This document shows, piece by piece, positions 45,692 through 57,635 of a DNA stretch of 64,000 bases (within the stretch, counting starts at the first letter, position 1; the number at the start of each line of letters is the position of its first letter). A program made the position numbers and the translations under genes. The notes beneath the pieces were generated by a model, which worked only from the letters and a program-made list of their open reading frames with translations, made no database searches and had not been told where the DNA came from. The stretch comes from Pisolithus tinctorius (taxonomy: Eukaryota; Basidiomycota; Agaricomycetes; Boletales; Pisolithaceae): NCBI GenBank assembly GCA_024663395.1, contig JANFAH010000012.1, forward strand, positions 744,001 through 808,000. The letters run 5' to 3'.

Positions 45692-47456
45692 CTAAACCAC
45701 TGATGCGGAGGGGGGTTGATTGCTTGTACTCGGAACAGAACCCGGGTCGTCCACAGCGGGGGTATCCCTAGACCACTTGGCTTGCTCTGCTGACCGAGCG
45801 GCAAGCCACAACTGATGTTTCGACGTGCCTGCTCCTGCATCAAGCATGATCCTAGGGCAATATGAATTCTTGGATTCATAACGGTGTGATATGCCAATGA
45901 TGTTGCTTACCGCTGCAAGTGAGCTTGATCATCACCTGGGTCTGTTGAACGCATAGCAAAGGCAATTTCCCTTAAACCCTGCTGACGGCGGTTACGATGG
46001 CGTTCGGGTATGTGAAGGAGCTGACCTTCATATTTCCTTCTCGCCGAATGTAATCCACAACCTGAACCATGTCAAACGACATCTGCGAAAACAATGCGGT
46101 TGACTCGCCTTTGGTAATAGTTGGTCTACTTCCGCACATATCCCACACCGACACAACCACAAAATCTAAGACTATCCTGAGCATCGAAACATGACAACTT
46201 GATCTTGCCCTTGCCTTGCCTGTGACGTCCTCCTCCAGCGCTCGTTGCTCATCCTCATCCTCTGTTGTATCGAGTTTTGCTTGGAGAGCCTCTATCTCTT
46301 CAATCACGGAAGGAATGTTGAGTTGCCTACATATCGCATTCGAGACATGAACTGCTGAATGTTAGTGGATATGGTGCTGACCTGTCATATTCAATGAGGC
46401 TCGCTTGAGGTATCATTCTGGAGCCAGGAAGCAATAAATAGAAGAGAAAGGAAACATTTTGAGGCAATAAGATTACTCACGAGTGCTTGTGTTCAAAATA
46501 TGCATTGAAGAAGACACAAAGTATGTGTCGGAGTAGCTTTTTGTGGTCAGAATCAGCCCTAATTCTTTTTTGTCAAAAGAAACACCTACATCAGCACTCA
46601 GAGTCTGCGATATGGACTTCAACTCGCGCTCCACTTTTTGCTTTTCATTAGCATACCGACGTGGTGCGCCCCTCTCTGCACAAAGAGTGTGGCATCGCTT
46701 GGATAACACAGGCAACACGTCTTCAAGGGTTGAGTCTTGCGTAGCATTGGATTGCCAGCTGCCCTTAAATAGGTTACACGTCATCATCCAGTCCGCGCAC
46801 GACAATTTTGGTGTGCGTGCTAGCAAACCATCCTCTGAGGTCGCAACGTAAGTCTGCAGACAAACCAGGCAAACCTGCTTAGTTAGGCGAACAGACCTTC
46901 TGCACTACCTGCAGAAACCTCGCTGAGTGAATCACTTTCCATCATCGAGGGAAGTTTTTCAAAGAATAATATTTTGCCAACCTAGATTCAAAGATGAGTG
47001 TAAGGCAGACGAACCAATGAAAATAAGGGTACAAACGTAATTATTCAGATGGCGGAGATCAAACATATCTGAGAAGAACTTGATCGCTCCATCTTTCTGA
47101 TGCCATCCTGAGTGAGTGGTTGTGGTTCGCAGGGTTATTCAACGCACCGCAGCCTTGTGTCGGGTGTCGGTTCCTGTAGGTTGGCGCTGCAGACGACGCT
47201 ATCAAATAGAGAAACCAAGTGTGAGAAGGGAGGGTACCGTATTCACGAGGGCGTAAAAGTGCTCCCTACATCCGAAACACAGTCTCGTCAGTACCACTTC
47301 GCATAGCAATTTCATAGGCCTACCGAATACTCCTGAATTGTTCCCTTCTCTGTACACAAGGCATTTCTCTTCGCCAAACTTGTGGGCTTGCAATGGTGCA
47401 TAGGGGAGTCGAAATCTCTCCCCCAGCGGGGTGGTTATTACTGTCTGGTACCGAGT
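45692..47456 (-). CDS. Conserved exon block downstream of HET gene (unit 4)
   Basis: Same exon series. Its first exon joins HET exon 3 through a canonical GTGAGT donor. Landmarks: TPLCTIASPQVWRREMPC, EHFYALVNT, IKFFSDMFDLRHLNNY, ILFFEKLPSMM, TPKLSCADWMMTCNLF, IEEIEALQAKLDTT, TSKHQLWLAA; stop at 45692-45694. In the inferred frame exon 6 contains a TGA a few codons upstream of the TGA of units 1 and 2, a separate lesion. Later exons are still open, so either the loss is recent or exon 6 is spliced differently. Function unknown. Confidence 0.4.
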
Positions 47457-49916
47457 CTGATAAAGTCGCAAGGCGAACAGGGCACGGTTGTTGTGGGAAA
47501 CTCACCATCCACTGAATCTGTTCGCTCTCCGTTATCACCGACTCCATAGAATTCTGAGCATTGTACGACTGTTATCACTAAATGCTTCCCTGCAAGACGA
47601 GAGGCCAAGGTTTTCAATAGTAGCACAAAATGATCATTAGCGGCCAGAGAAAAGCCCTTTGGTTGACGTAAGGCCAGGTGTTTGCGCCCAAAGTGATATG
47701 ACACAGCAAGATCATCCTGATTCTCCGTATGGCATCTTGACCTTTGAGGGCGAGAGCTGGACACGCGGGAGACCACAGGACAATAAGCTGAACCCATGGT
47801 GTCGATGCTAAGGATGCACGCATCCTCAAAAATATTGCCAACACGCATAAAAGTGCCATCGGAGTAGTCTCCATAATCACCCAGCTGGGTATATCAGGCT
47901 CGACACAACCATGAGTATGTTGGCATGACTTACTGAAATCCGTTGATCAGAACTCTCGTCAAGCTCAACCTCCCACCCATCCAGTCTCAGTGAATATGGA
48001 TGGACACCTATGTGCATAAGCCCCGGCGTCTGAGGGCCATGGCAATGGTTCTATGATAACACAAATGGTTAGATCTGCGTGCATGTGGGAGGAAAAGTAC
48101 CGACAAGTGTCGTTGCCCATCCGTGTGGCCCATCACAGCAACCAGGACATTGCTCGACATCAACCATAATCCTGAAATCGCCCTTCTCCCACCTACCCCA
48201 GACTACCCTCGCTGCCCAGATTGATTGAGGAAGGTGGGCATGTTTAATGAAGTGGTCATTGCCGCGGCGTTCATCGACAGGATCTTGTTTGGGCATACGC
48301 CGAGCATGTTCCACGCGTGCATCCCACATTCGCCGATATGCTTCACGGGCAAAGAGTGTCCAGTCCTTTTGAGTTGCAGGCTTGTCGCGGACAACGTGTA
48401 CCCATCCTTGGCCATGGTAGTATCCAAGGCCAACTGCAAAGCGAAATCCGGCATCGTCGTTAGCATAGACAATGACAACGAGATCATCTATGAGGAACGA
48501 GAGTGAGACAGTGTTGCCTGTAAACTCGCGTGGGTAGGTGCCACGGCGGGTGAAATGATGGTATGAGGCATGCTTGTCGTCGAGTGTAAACTCGCGGTGT
48601 GCCTGATTGGCGTCTTGGTGATGAGTAAGATAGAGTGTCTTGAACTCTGGATATGTCTTGAGAATAGACAACTCTGAAATGGGAGATGGAGCTGAAGTCC
48701 TGAGATACCTGGATCCAGAGAATTCCAAATCGATAGTTTCCAGACCGAAACCACCACCTCTGCATGCCAATATAGCCCTGAAATGATTTCGGGAGTCGGG
48801 GAGGGGGATGATCGGCAGGCACACTTGGATACCTGCGTTGCTGACAGAGAACGACACGTGATGCTGCTGGCTGACTGCGTGCCGCCTCAACCAAGCAAGT
48901 CTGCACCAGTGAATCGGGTTGGTCGAGATCTTCCGGTAACGACGCGTAATATACCAGGGGCTGCCAAGTTTATTCCATTGAATGTACTTCATCAGTCTGT
49001 CGGCAAATTGGTCGGGTTCCACTTTCTCGATTCTGCCACAACCCCGAAAGTCGCTCGGATCGTCTGCCAAGACACTGACAGTCCGCGGCTTCCACCGATT
49101 CCATGCGAATATGCTTTGGTCGCTGGATGTGCGGATGATTTCCAACTGAAGCCTCTGAAATGCTTTCTCCCCCTCTCCATATAGCATCGGCATGTTCACT
49201 CCAAACAGCCCCATCAGCGAATACGCCCGATCTTCCACACGCTCCGTCTTCCGGTGAGCTGCCCACGACATGATTTGTGCGACACTGAGAGGCTTCCCAC
49301 CCAGGCCGTCTCTCAGAACTTCACGTGGAATTCCCGTGATGTCCTGCAAAACGGCTGCCAGATGTCGTTTGTTGCCAATGGGCGCCCAGTCCTTGTTGAA
49401 GAATTTGAGTTCCCTCGGTGCGATGAGCTCCTGCAGTGTCCAGCCCCGCGTGAACCATTCTGATTCCTGCCAATCGTTAGGCGTGCGGAGCCAGGGGTCA
49501 TATGGCTCAGTGGGCCGTGGTAACTCGTCAACGTCACTGAGGTATGCATAGCAGACCTGTGCGTTCTGGTACCACCGATACATCGAATGAATGGCCTCTG
49601 ATAATTCCGAGCTGCTCCGCTTGTCGATGCAGCAGGTATCGATCCACAACCACTTGTGTCCATCTTTCCTGGCTTGTTCACAGCTCCTGATGAGCTTTTG
49701 GTAGCCCGTGCGCTGCCTGATCTCTTCCCTCTCTCCTTTCTCCATCTTCACCAGCCCGGTCATCTCTTCGTAACCGACCTCTGCGCCCCAGCGATGTGAT
49801 AGAATCGCATAACGAGTACCTTTGTCGTCGAGCTCCTTCAGCACTTCACATTTGCGACTGGTCTGCTCGATGTGCATTTCTCGGTCGAGAACAGCTGTCA
49901 CGTCTAGTAATTTCAT
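47438..49916 (-). CDS. HET-domain protein, unit 4
   Basis: Three-exon model 48105-49916, 47934-48050, 47438-47884, about 791 aa, ATG at 49916. HET motifs intact: RYAILSHRWGAEVGYEEM, DTCCIDKRSSSELSEAIHSM, GWTLQELIAPRELKFFNKDW; then VEDRAYSLMGLFGVNMPMLY and CPGCC. It differs from units 1-3 between the second and third HET boxes (DELPRPTEPYDPWLRT instead of an ESVFP-type segment), a feature shared with unit 5 and the sixth fragment, so these form a subfamily. Exon 3 ends with LAGKHLVITVVQCSEFY and either stops at 47438 or is spliced at a GTGAGT donor into the downstream block. Confidence 0.93.
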
Positions 49917-51839
49917 CTTCCTCACGAGTCAACGCAATGTTCAACATGTTAACTAGATATCACACGTACTCTGAGCCCACAAGCTACTCTTCCACGCGAT
50001 CAGCTTTGAGTGTACGACGGAAGGCAAATGAAAGACTGGCACTGGTTATGGGTCACAGGTCTTAAGTACGAGGGAGTACAATGTTGGGTGGTTTGAGGCT
50101 GTTCGATGGCCATGCAAAAGAAGTACCCTAAACCCAGTGGCGGCGGGCGCTCGATGTCGGCAATTACACAGCTGATCGAGAACATGAGGCAACGAGACAC
50201 TCTAGGATCTCCTGTGTTTCTACTGGTGGAACCATTTGCAATCCCAATAGCACGGGCAGAAACTTTGCGCAAACAGTTGTCGTATGGAACGCCTGACATT
50301 GGGTGGCACCAAGTGGTACCCTACAAATTTCCTGGTTGATGTACAGCCTACGAATTGTACATAGCCCCAGGAGCAACGCACCCACTGAACGCGACAGTCT
50401 GATGCTAGTACATTTTGTAGCAGCCCTACCCACGTACGTCATGTTGCCAATTTGCGCACTGGATGGCAATCCAGAAATTGAATCGATCTAGATCACAGGG
50501 TTTGCAGTACAGTAGTGACCACATGTGAGGATACACACATCTATTACTGACCCATTAGTCCGTTAAAACACGGCTCGAGGCACGCTTCCCTCGCGATGGG
50601 ATGCGTGGTCGCGATACGAGACGGTAACCAGACATGCTAAAGATCATCGATCATCAGTCTGGAGATGTCAATACGACGAGCCATGACAAGAAATTCGCTC
50701 TGGCATATATTGTCCTTGTTGCAACCTTCCTCCGTGCAACACTTCCAGATTAGTGGGAAACGGCATCGTGTGTTCTGAACAATAAAGGGTACCTATCTGC
50801 AAGAGGGAGCAACCCAGGTAAACACGGAAGGACGACTTCCCTGGTTCCCTTTGCCACGAGGGTGCCGTGACAGCTGAGTGGGGTAGTGACAAGAGTGACA
50901 ACATTTTCCGAGGGAGACTTTATCGATATCAGCAGCCGGATGGCTTCTCGTCGTGGAAAGGTAATGGTAGAACGGCCCACGGGAGAGACGATAACTCGTA
51001 GACGTGCCGAAGGAAAGCTGAACCGCTGCCGAACCATCGAGTTTCGGGTATACAACGGTGTTCAATGCCCAAGCCCAGTAACAGCTGGTATGAACGTTGG
51101 CGAGGTGAACCCGTGTAAAAAATACTTCGGGTTCTCAACATATAAATCGTAGTGCATCCGATCCGTCCGAAAATCTGTGCCTTTCGCTCGTGCGTATTAT
51201 GGTGGGAAGGATGTATGGCTTCTGTAGAGTACTTCGGTTCTGTGAGCATCCAAATAGACATTTTTTCGGGGTAGTCAAGGAAGCGTTGGTCACTCAAACA
51301 TTCAGGGATGGCCTTGAGTATGGTCATGTGTGAGTCAGTAAGTCACTAGGTGACCATCCAACCAGCGGTGGCGTTGTCTGTGATCATTCCGGATGTTAGA
51401 AGAGAACGAGAATGAGATGCAGACGACTAACCTCTATGACGATCCAACTCTCCGTAGGGCGATTAAGACTCGGTAGAAAGGCGTACCATAGAGCGTTCAT
51501 TTTCAATATGAGTGTGTAACGTCTCGTCCGCACCGGCACCCCTACAAGTAGTCTTCAATGGCTACCTGCACACCATTTTCATTGGATTCATTTTCTACTC
51601 CATTTGGCGAGTTTCGAATGTGTACGTGCTAAAAAGCACCCGCGAGCTTAGGGAGGGAGAGTCAAATGTGAGTGCTGCACAGTGTTTGGGGTGAAGAACG
51701 GCGGGAAAGTGGGTGTGATTGGGGCAGGAGGGAGAGGCGTACACCGATGTGATAGAACGCGGGAGAGGTCGTGACATGATAGAGCAGTCATCCATGCAGG
51801 AACATCGGGCTATCTTGGGTAGTCGGAATGATATACACT
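49917..51839. other. Spacer of unit 4
   Basis: HET promoter side plus about 1.9 kb nearly identical, over its first 1.4 kb, to the unit-5 spacer. Two paired open frames (50106-50339 and 50886-51152, plus strand) are also open in unit 5, but the two units are too similar for that to show selection, and the frames are absent in units 1-3. Regarded as non-coding. Confidence 0.55.
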
Positions 51840-52388
51840 CACCAAGAACGTCACGTGTCTGGTCAACTGATCATGGAGCTTACGTAAGTGATGTCGTCAG
51901 CGTCTCCCAGCAAGACTCTTCTCCTCTGGCCAGTCTGGTGCTGCCGACGCATCCCATCGCATCCCGGCCAGCAGTCCTTCGCTGGTCCCTCGACCTGGCT
52001 AGTCAATAGCGTCGGAATTTCCCGGAGTGTGCTACGACCACGCATGGAAGTCTTTCTCAGGAGCGATCTACGCTGGTGCACGATTGGTATATCAAGAACA
52101 TCAGACAAGGGAGCCGATATTTTGACTGAGCTTCACACCCAGATTCTTAATGACTACTCATCTGCACCCGTCACAACAAGCTCACTGACCAAGCCTGCCA
52201 CGGGAGTCTTGGTAACGCAACCCACGACGACGGTTCCGCCAATCGTGCCCTGTCCTGACTACTTCATATCCTTGTTTCCCTCCCCTCCCTCTGTGGCTTC
52301 GGCGTCGCTTCCACTCTCGTCTTCCACCGCAAAGACTGATGGCAGCATTTTCTGCAACCAAGGAAAAACGATGTAATTGTATCATCAG
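51840..52388 (+). other. Unit-4 spacer end and unique sequence with a possible exon
   Basis: A 163-codon open frame (51888-52376) ends in a Ser/Thr/Pro-rich stretch with no recognisable domain; its first part overlaps repeat sequence. It could be a partial gene of unknown function or chance. Confidence 0.25.
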
Positions 52389-53597
52389 CTAATTCCAGGC
52401 CTTCATGTGGTTCGTACTGTTTAAATCGATATTGCCAGCAGGTGCACCAGTCGGCCACTCCATAAGGGATGGTTTCTGTTCAACCTTCTCCTTGGACGCA
52501 TAGTCATCATACATCCCACGTGTCCCATCTTTCTTATCGTCATTGATGCTGGGTACGGGTCCTGTGAATCAATGTATGCCGCCATGCACTGGTAAGTAAT
52601 ACCATACAAGGGACAACACCATTGCACCACCAGGGGCGACAATTGCCCAATTCATATTCGCAGTGTTGGTGGTCGGCGTCGCAGGGGGGGGGAACGATGA
52701 TCATGAAGCCTAAAGCCATGAACGCAATGGCTATGATGCCTATCGGTAAACTCTAAAAAAATCCCATCCACATCATCAGTGAATGACGGACCACTAGCAT
52801 TCCACAGAACGGGGACTCACGAAAATGCCAAGATTGAAAGGTCCTGGCTTAAAGTCATTGTCGAATGCGAACCGGGCGAATATAGGCATCGCATATGCAA
52901 CATAGAGCGACGTAATCGACATGGTAAAGATGGCGTTGATGGCTGCTGTGCCAGCAAATGCGAGCAGCCCAGCAGGCCTGCCATAAAAACGATGAACCAA
53001 ACCGTGTTGACGGGCGCGCCGGTGAAGCTGTAGCTGTTTACGCGATAGAGGATATTCGAAAGTGGAAGTGCACCGTCACGAGCGAATGCGAAGGTTTGGC
53101 GGCACGCGCCGAGAAGCTGATAAGGACGTTAAAACTCGATCACCAAAGCGGTGGTGGATTTTTACCATGCTAGAACTCATCCTGTAGCTGGAAAGGACGG
53201 TGAGTCAGGCGGGGAGGTTGAAACTGTGGACACACGCACTGCGCGATCACCACAAACGTCCACAGCGCCAGCGTGGCCTTCGTTCCGAGGCTGTTGAAAA
53301 AAATCTGGGCCATTGGCTGCCGATAAGACTGCTGAGCGTGTACTCAATATCCATGCCCATGCCGAAAGCAAGGATAACGTTGATGGCTATGAGAACGAGT
53401 ACTTTGCACGTCAGACACATTAGGTTCTCTCGTGATGGCAGTGGTCTATACACACCCACGCCCAGGATCCCAGCAACAGTGACGGAACTGACCCATTGAC
53501 ATCGAGTGCTTAGTATGCCGTAGTAAGTTGGGGGAAACGGACATACGATTGCCCATGGGACGGCAGTAGCTGTGTTTGAAGCCTCGTAATATGTTCA
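52389..53597 (-). pseudogene. Truncated amino-acid/choline permease pseudogene (APC superfamily)
   Basis: C-terminal part of a fungal amino-acid permease (Uga4/Hnm1-like). In order: YEASNTATAVPWAIV near 53590, an AINVILAFGMGMDIE helix, ALWTFVVIAQC, RQTFAFARDGALPLSNILYR, LLAFAGTAAINAIFTMSITS, the segment AMPIFARFAFDNDFKPGPFN, and the C-terminal AIVAPGGAMVLSLVWYYLPV. The N-terminal half is missing. Several frameshifts separate these segments (one at the C8 run near 52690), and a TGA replaces an expected Trp codon at about 52569-52571 (GIH*FTGP). The remaining frame ends at 52389. Dead gene next to the thioesterase, both minus strand. Confidence 0.87.
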
Positions 53598-53816
53598 GCA
53601 CAATTAAACGGACCTTCCGGACATGTTACCATTAGTTGAAGACGGTACATTACACGGCATATACGCACAGTTGTGTTTAACTGCCCATATAAATATCAAT
53701 CTGAAGATATGTACCTCTCACTGGAAGTTAGTACACTTTCAATACATCTCCACCTAGCAAATGGATGTTACATGTGGCGGAGGAACATTGTACTCCGCGC
53801 CAAACTCCAACTTAGT
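53598..53816. other. Short intergenic, no gene seen
   Basis: AT-rich interval between the thioesterase stop and the permease remnant. Confidence 0.4.
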
Positions 53817-55450
53817 TCATGATCGTTCCCCTTCAAGTGCCCGAATCTTCCTTTCCCTGATCTGTGCACCCATCTCCAGTGCTCTCTTACCCCTCCAGCC
53901 ACAACATCACCTCTACGCGTGCATCCAAGGCAACACCGTCATTCGCGATAGCACAGTAAAGAACTACGTACATTACCTTGGTATGTTTTCGGAACGATAA
54001 TCCTCGACGTCGACTTGCCATCATCCCAGGCCCATGTAAACCGGATATCATTCGCAGTCTCTTCATGCCCTGCCTGTACATTGACTACACTAGCTACGAC
54101 ACGGACATGCTATCAGGTACACGAGATGGTCAGTATGCCTAGATAAAAAAATCACACAGGAGCCAACATACCACAGTAGCTGGAAGTTACCCCGCTGGAC
54201 TTGTGCGAGGGATTTGTGAGCGTAGGCGCAGAATTGATCCCATGGGAACAGGTTGCATGAAAGAGATCCCGTTCAGTGAGTGGAAAGTGACGTGTGAGCG
54301 CTTGAAGAAGCAGGCATTTGCAAAGCCGAGCTAGGGATATATAGAATGTTTGTACCGGGGAAACCGTAAAAATGATGCACTCCTCACCTCATATACGAGG
54401 CGCATCAGATATCCTGGTCAATGGGAATGGCGAGGTTGCTTATATTGCGCGCGGGAACGTCTCACTTCCAAATACTTTCTGGTGAACGCCGCAGGTACAT
54501 TAGTAGATTATCTCTGGTCCTCGTGCATTCGGCTTAACTTACTTGCGTTCTTGAGAGAACATTAGCATTGTTCTTCCAACAAGGTGTCTCCATCCACACC
54601 CTGTCACTTCGCACCAAGGAATTCTCTTCTTGGCCACATTTGAGATATGTCGCGTGCAATTCCGCTGCTTCAGCTGAATTTGGTGGGACACATGACAGTG
54701 CTCGAAGGGCAGCGTATTTCCTTCGATCTTTCCAGCCTTTTCGTGTCATGAACACTCAAAATGGGCGGGAAAAGTATCACAAAAGGCTGACTTTCATCTA
54801 TCTCGTAATGTGCTTCTTCCTCCGGAGTTCTGATTATCAGCGAGATAACTGGATGTGCCTTGTACGCGCGAGCGCTTCTGCAAAACATAGAGAATCGACC
54901 TGTACGCAGATTTGTTAAGTCTAGCACGGAAGACAAGAAAGATGTGTTCACACCAAGCATCAGTGTCTCCCCTCCTCCATCTGGATCGAGCGCCTCCATT
55001 TTGACGGCGACCTCCATGAAGCTTTTACCAGTGTATATTTCTTGACCACCAAGACGAGTGTCCCTGACAGGATAGAGAGAGGCAAGTATGTCTAGCCCAC
55101 CCGCCTTGAATTAGTGCACCGGGCCGTCAAACATGACCCCACCTCTCGACAGAAGCCGTGACAATGTAAAACCCTCTCTCTTGCACGCGACCCAAAATTT
55201 CCACGCTCGGGCCGAGCATGTGCTTATATGGGATTGACCCAGCAAGTGAGTCAAGGTGCTCCATGAGCATACCGGTGCGCAACCCGCCAGATGCATTCGT
55301 ATACTGCTCAAACAAGTCTGGCGACGAAGCAAAGGAAGGACGATCTGGGAGGTGTCGTGCATACACCTGGGAGGCATTGCCTCCTGAGAGGACGGAGGCA
55401 GTGGAATTCTGGACGTACTAGATACCGAGTTTGTTGAGTCGTTGAGAGGG
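53817..55450 (-). pseudogene. ACOT9-like acyl-CoA thioesterase, one frameshift near the start
   Basis: Multi-exon HotDog-fold thioesterase of the ACOT9 type (hydrolyses acyl-CoA, usually mitochondrial). Segments in order from the 5' side: MHDTSQIVLP, FASSPDLFEQYTNASGG, GMLMEHLDSLAGSI, the motif EIYTGKSFMEVAVKMEALD, GRFSMFCRSARAYKAHPV, a linker KYAALRALSCVPPNSAEAAE, VHQKVFG, YLMRLVYE, and the second HotDog LGFANACFFKRSHVTFHSLN, VPMGSILRLRSQI, ETANDIRFTWAWDDGKSTS, ending ALEMGAQIRERKIRALEGE with a stop at 53817. Introns are GT-AG of about 50 nt. One base appears missing near 55341, between IVLP and FASS, so it is a frameshift pseudogene or contains an assembly error. The N-terminal start was not located with confidence. 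Confidence 0.82.
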
Positions 55451-55834
55451 CTTCGGACCAGGGACCTAGCTTCCTGACGAGCATGATACTACACGACAAT
55501 GGGACAATATTAAGTCTGTTTCAATTTCGGTGGGTAAGAAGGTTGCAAACCTGTGGTAGGCTCGGTTGGACCGTTGCCCTTGGCAGGTTTAGAGACTCTC
55601 GCTATTTTTTGATGAGCTACACTCACTGGCAACTCTCAACAACCTGTCCATCGCCTCAATGTCTCGGGTTTCCGAAGCTGCCTTGGCTTCTGTGGTACGT
55701 GCATCCTGCAATTTGCAAGGCGAGGAGATATCGCATGGCATCTAAGTAGCCCGGGCGTGGTAGAAAGGCGTCAATATTGTTTGTGACGGAAGTGAAACAG
55801 GGTATCAACTGACAACTTAGTACGTACCGCCGGA
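55451..55834. other. Boundary between unique insert and unit 5, no gene seen
   Basis: No recognisable coding sequence. Unit-5 homology begins at about 55835 (GATGAATTCTAAACAAG). Confidence 0.4.
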
Positions 55835-57076
55835 ACGCAAGGATGAATTCTAAACAAGTACTGTGTCTTGAGCACAACTTCCTTGGAATATTCGACCAGT
55901 GGTCCGACTTCAAGATCTCCGACCTCACTTGCTGTGAGCTACTCCCGAACACCGTCGACAAGGGCTCAGTAGTCTCGTTACAATTGCCAGAAGATGGATC
56001 ACAACAACCAGGCTGGATGCAGAATCATCCATCGAGAAGCCCCTCCGGCCCCCCGAGTACGATGTTGAAGTCGCCGATTTCGTCGACGCGGGTCTCGGGG
56101 AAGCATACCGCGTATCCTGGCGGCCAGGCCATCTTGTTTGAAGGCTTGGCGCGGTTTCTCTCGTCTATCTCGCTGCCAACTCCGGTGTTGTTGCTGTACA
56201 TATCCTCTGCCCACCTGTCTGCCTCATTTCTGGAAAGCTCATCACACGATGAAAGAAACGAAATAGTATAACTATAGTTGTCTTTGCAGGAGGAGAATAG
56301 GGTATATTGGGATAGAGGGCATATGCTTGTACGTTGTTTTTTTCCTCCAAACCATGGATTCGTCAGTGATTCGAAAGGGGAGCTACGTGAGAGAGATGTG
56401 CATATTACTGTCATGATCCAGGCAGATATATTCCCGTATCATGCTCCCGTCGAAACTCTTCAACTGAGTTTCCCCCAACCGTCGCTATTAGCCTTGTGTG
56501 TGGCGTGCACTTGCATATCTTCTCGCCGTCTGCACCCCTAAAGTGACAGCCTGTCGCCAACATTTCAGTCCTGAACTCACAGTTGGGTCCGCCGCCGTCT
56601 GTTGTAACGATCATCTGGCGCGGTACCGTGCCCTTCTAACCCTCCTATATGAATATGACCACTCGCGTTTCTCAGGTGGAAAGCCCTTCCGTGAACAAGA
56701 ATTCCCCGCAGCTCAAGTCTCCGAACGTACAGGACCAAGGTGTTAAATACGCAGCAATACTTCGTCTGGGCTAACTGACTGTTGCTTTCAGTGGCTGACC
56801 CCATGTATCACAACAACGGTAAGTGACACCCATAACCATCCCGGAGACATGGGTAGACGCGTCATGGAGGGGACCTCAGCGATAGACCGGGATACGGCTT
56901 GAACCTGGCTTGCTCGATCTGTAAGGTCCAGGTACGTCTGTTTCCGTTCCACGTGACACTAGTGGGTCGACTGAGTGTGACTCCTCTAAAGATCGCTATC
57001 TTACACCCTGCTGCTAGTTTCGATCTCCTTGAAGGTGTGAATATAGAGGTTCTGGAGGAGCTTGATCGACTATTTA
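55835..57076 (+). pseudogene. M28 peptidase pseudogene (unit 5)
   Basis: Starts inside exon 1 like unit 4 (CTGTGTCTTGAGCACAAC) and keeps DFKISDLTCCELLPNTVDKG. A large deletion near 56270 joins mid exon 1 to the end of exon 3 (an AGGE remnant), so the HYDSRG and NDDGSG metal sites are gone. Exons 4-9 are present but degraded; the ADPMYHNNG and RPGYGLN segments and the terminal exon are recognisable. Same 5' truncation point as unit 4, so both descend from one already truncated copy. Confidence 0.86.
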
Positions 57077-57635
57077 TATCGAGCACGCATGGAGTGGTGC
57101 ACTTTCCTGGAAATAAGTCCTGGACAGCACCCGTGGAACAGTGCTTGCACTTATGTTTATGTTTATTACACTTACCTGATCGAACAGGTTCACCCGCATG
57201 GTTCGTAACCAAGGATCGAAGGTCTGAAGCATGCGTATTCATTCCGTCTAGGTATCCGAGGTGCGCCAGTGATCTTGTACTACGAGGGGTAATAGCTTCT
57301 TACACTCGGAGAGTCACTTCAGGACCCGACTGATACACAAATAACTCTGCTACAGCCAAGGTGCTTTCAATCACCCCCTGAACTTTCTAGGATTGTTCTA
57401 TGTACGAGAGCATACGTCACGCACATACATCGATGTACCATTACAACGTGAGGTAAGGAAACCTGTCACAGTGAGGAACTGGCCAGTGCATAGTATTGGC
57501 CACGTCATTTCCGTTAACATTACGATCGTCATCACTCGTCAACGAGTTGAATTTGTCCGACCAAAAATAAAGTGACATATTTACCATCGTCACCCCCACC
57601 CCTTCGGGGTGACGGTTACACAACATCCAAGTTTG
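57077..57635. other. Convergent 3' flank, unit 5, no gene seen
   Basis: Shared 3' blocks of the family, including CACCCCTTCGGGGTG at about 57597-57611, a perfect 15-base hairpin-capable palindrome. No coding potential recognised. Confidence 0.5.

Noticed and set aside
50106..51152. Plus-strand open frames of 77 and 88 codons also present in unit 5 (62058-62291, 62842-63108)
   Set aside because: Conserved only between two nearly identical units; frames are absent in units 1-3 and no splice or codon-bias support was seen.
51888..52376. 163-codon plus-strand open frame
   Set aside because: Low-complexity Ser/Thr/Pro end, overlaps repeat sequence at its start and shows no domain; listed only as unsupported sequence.
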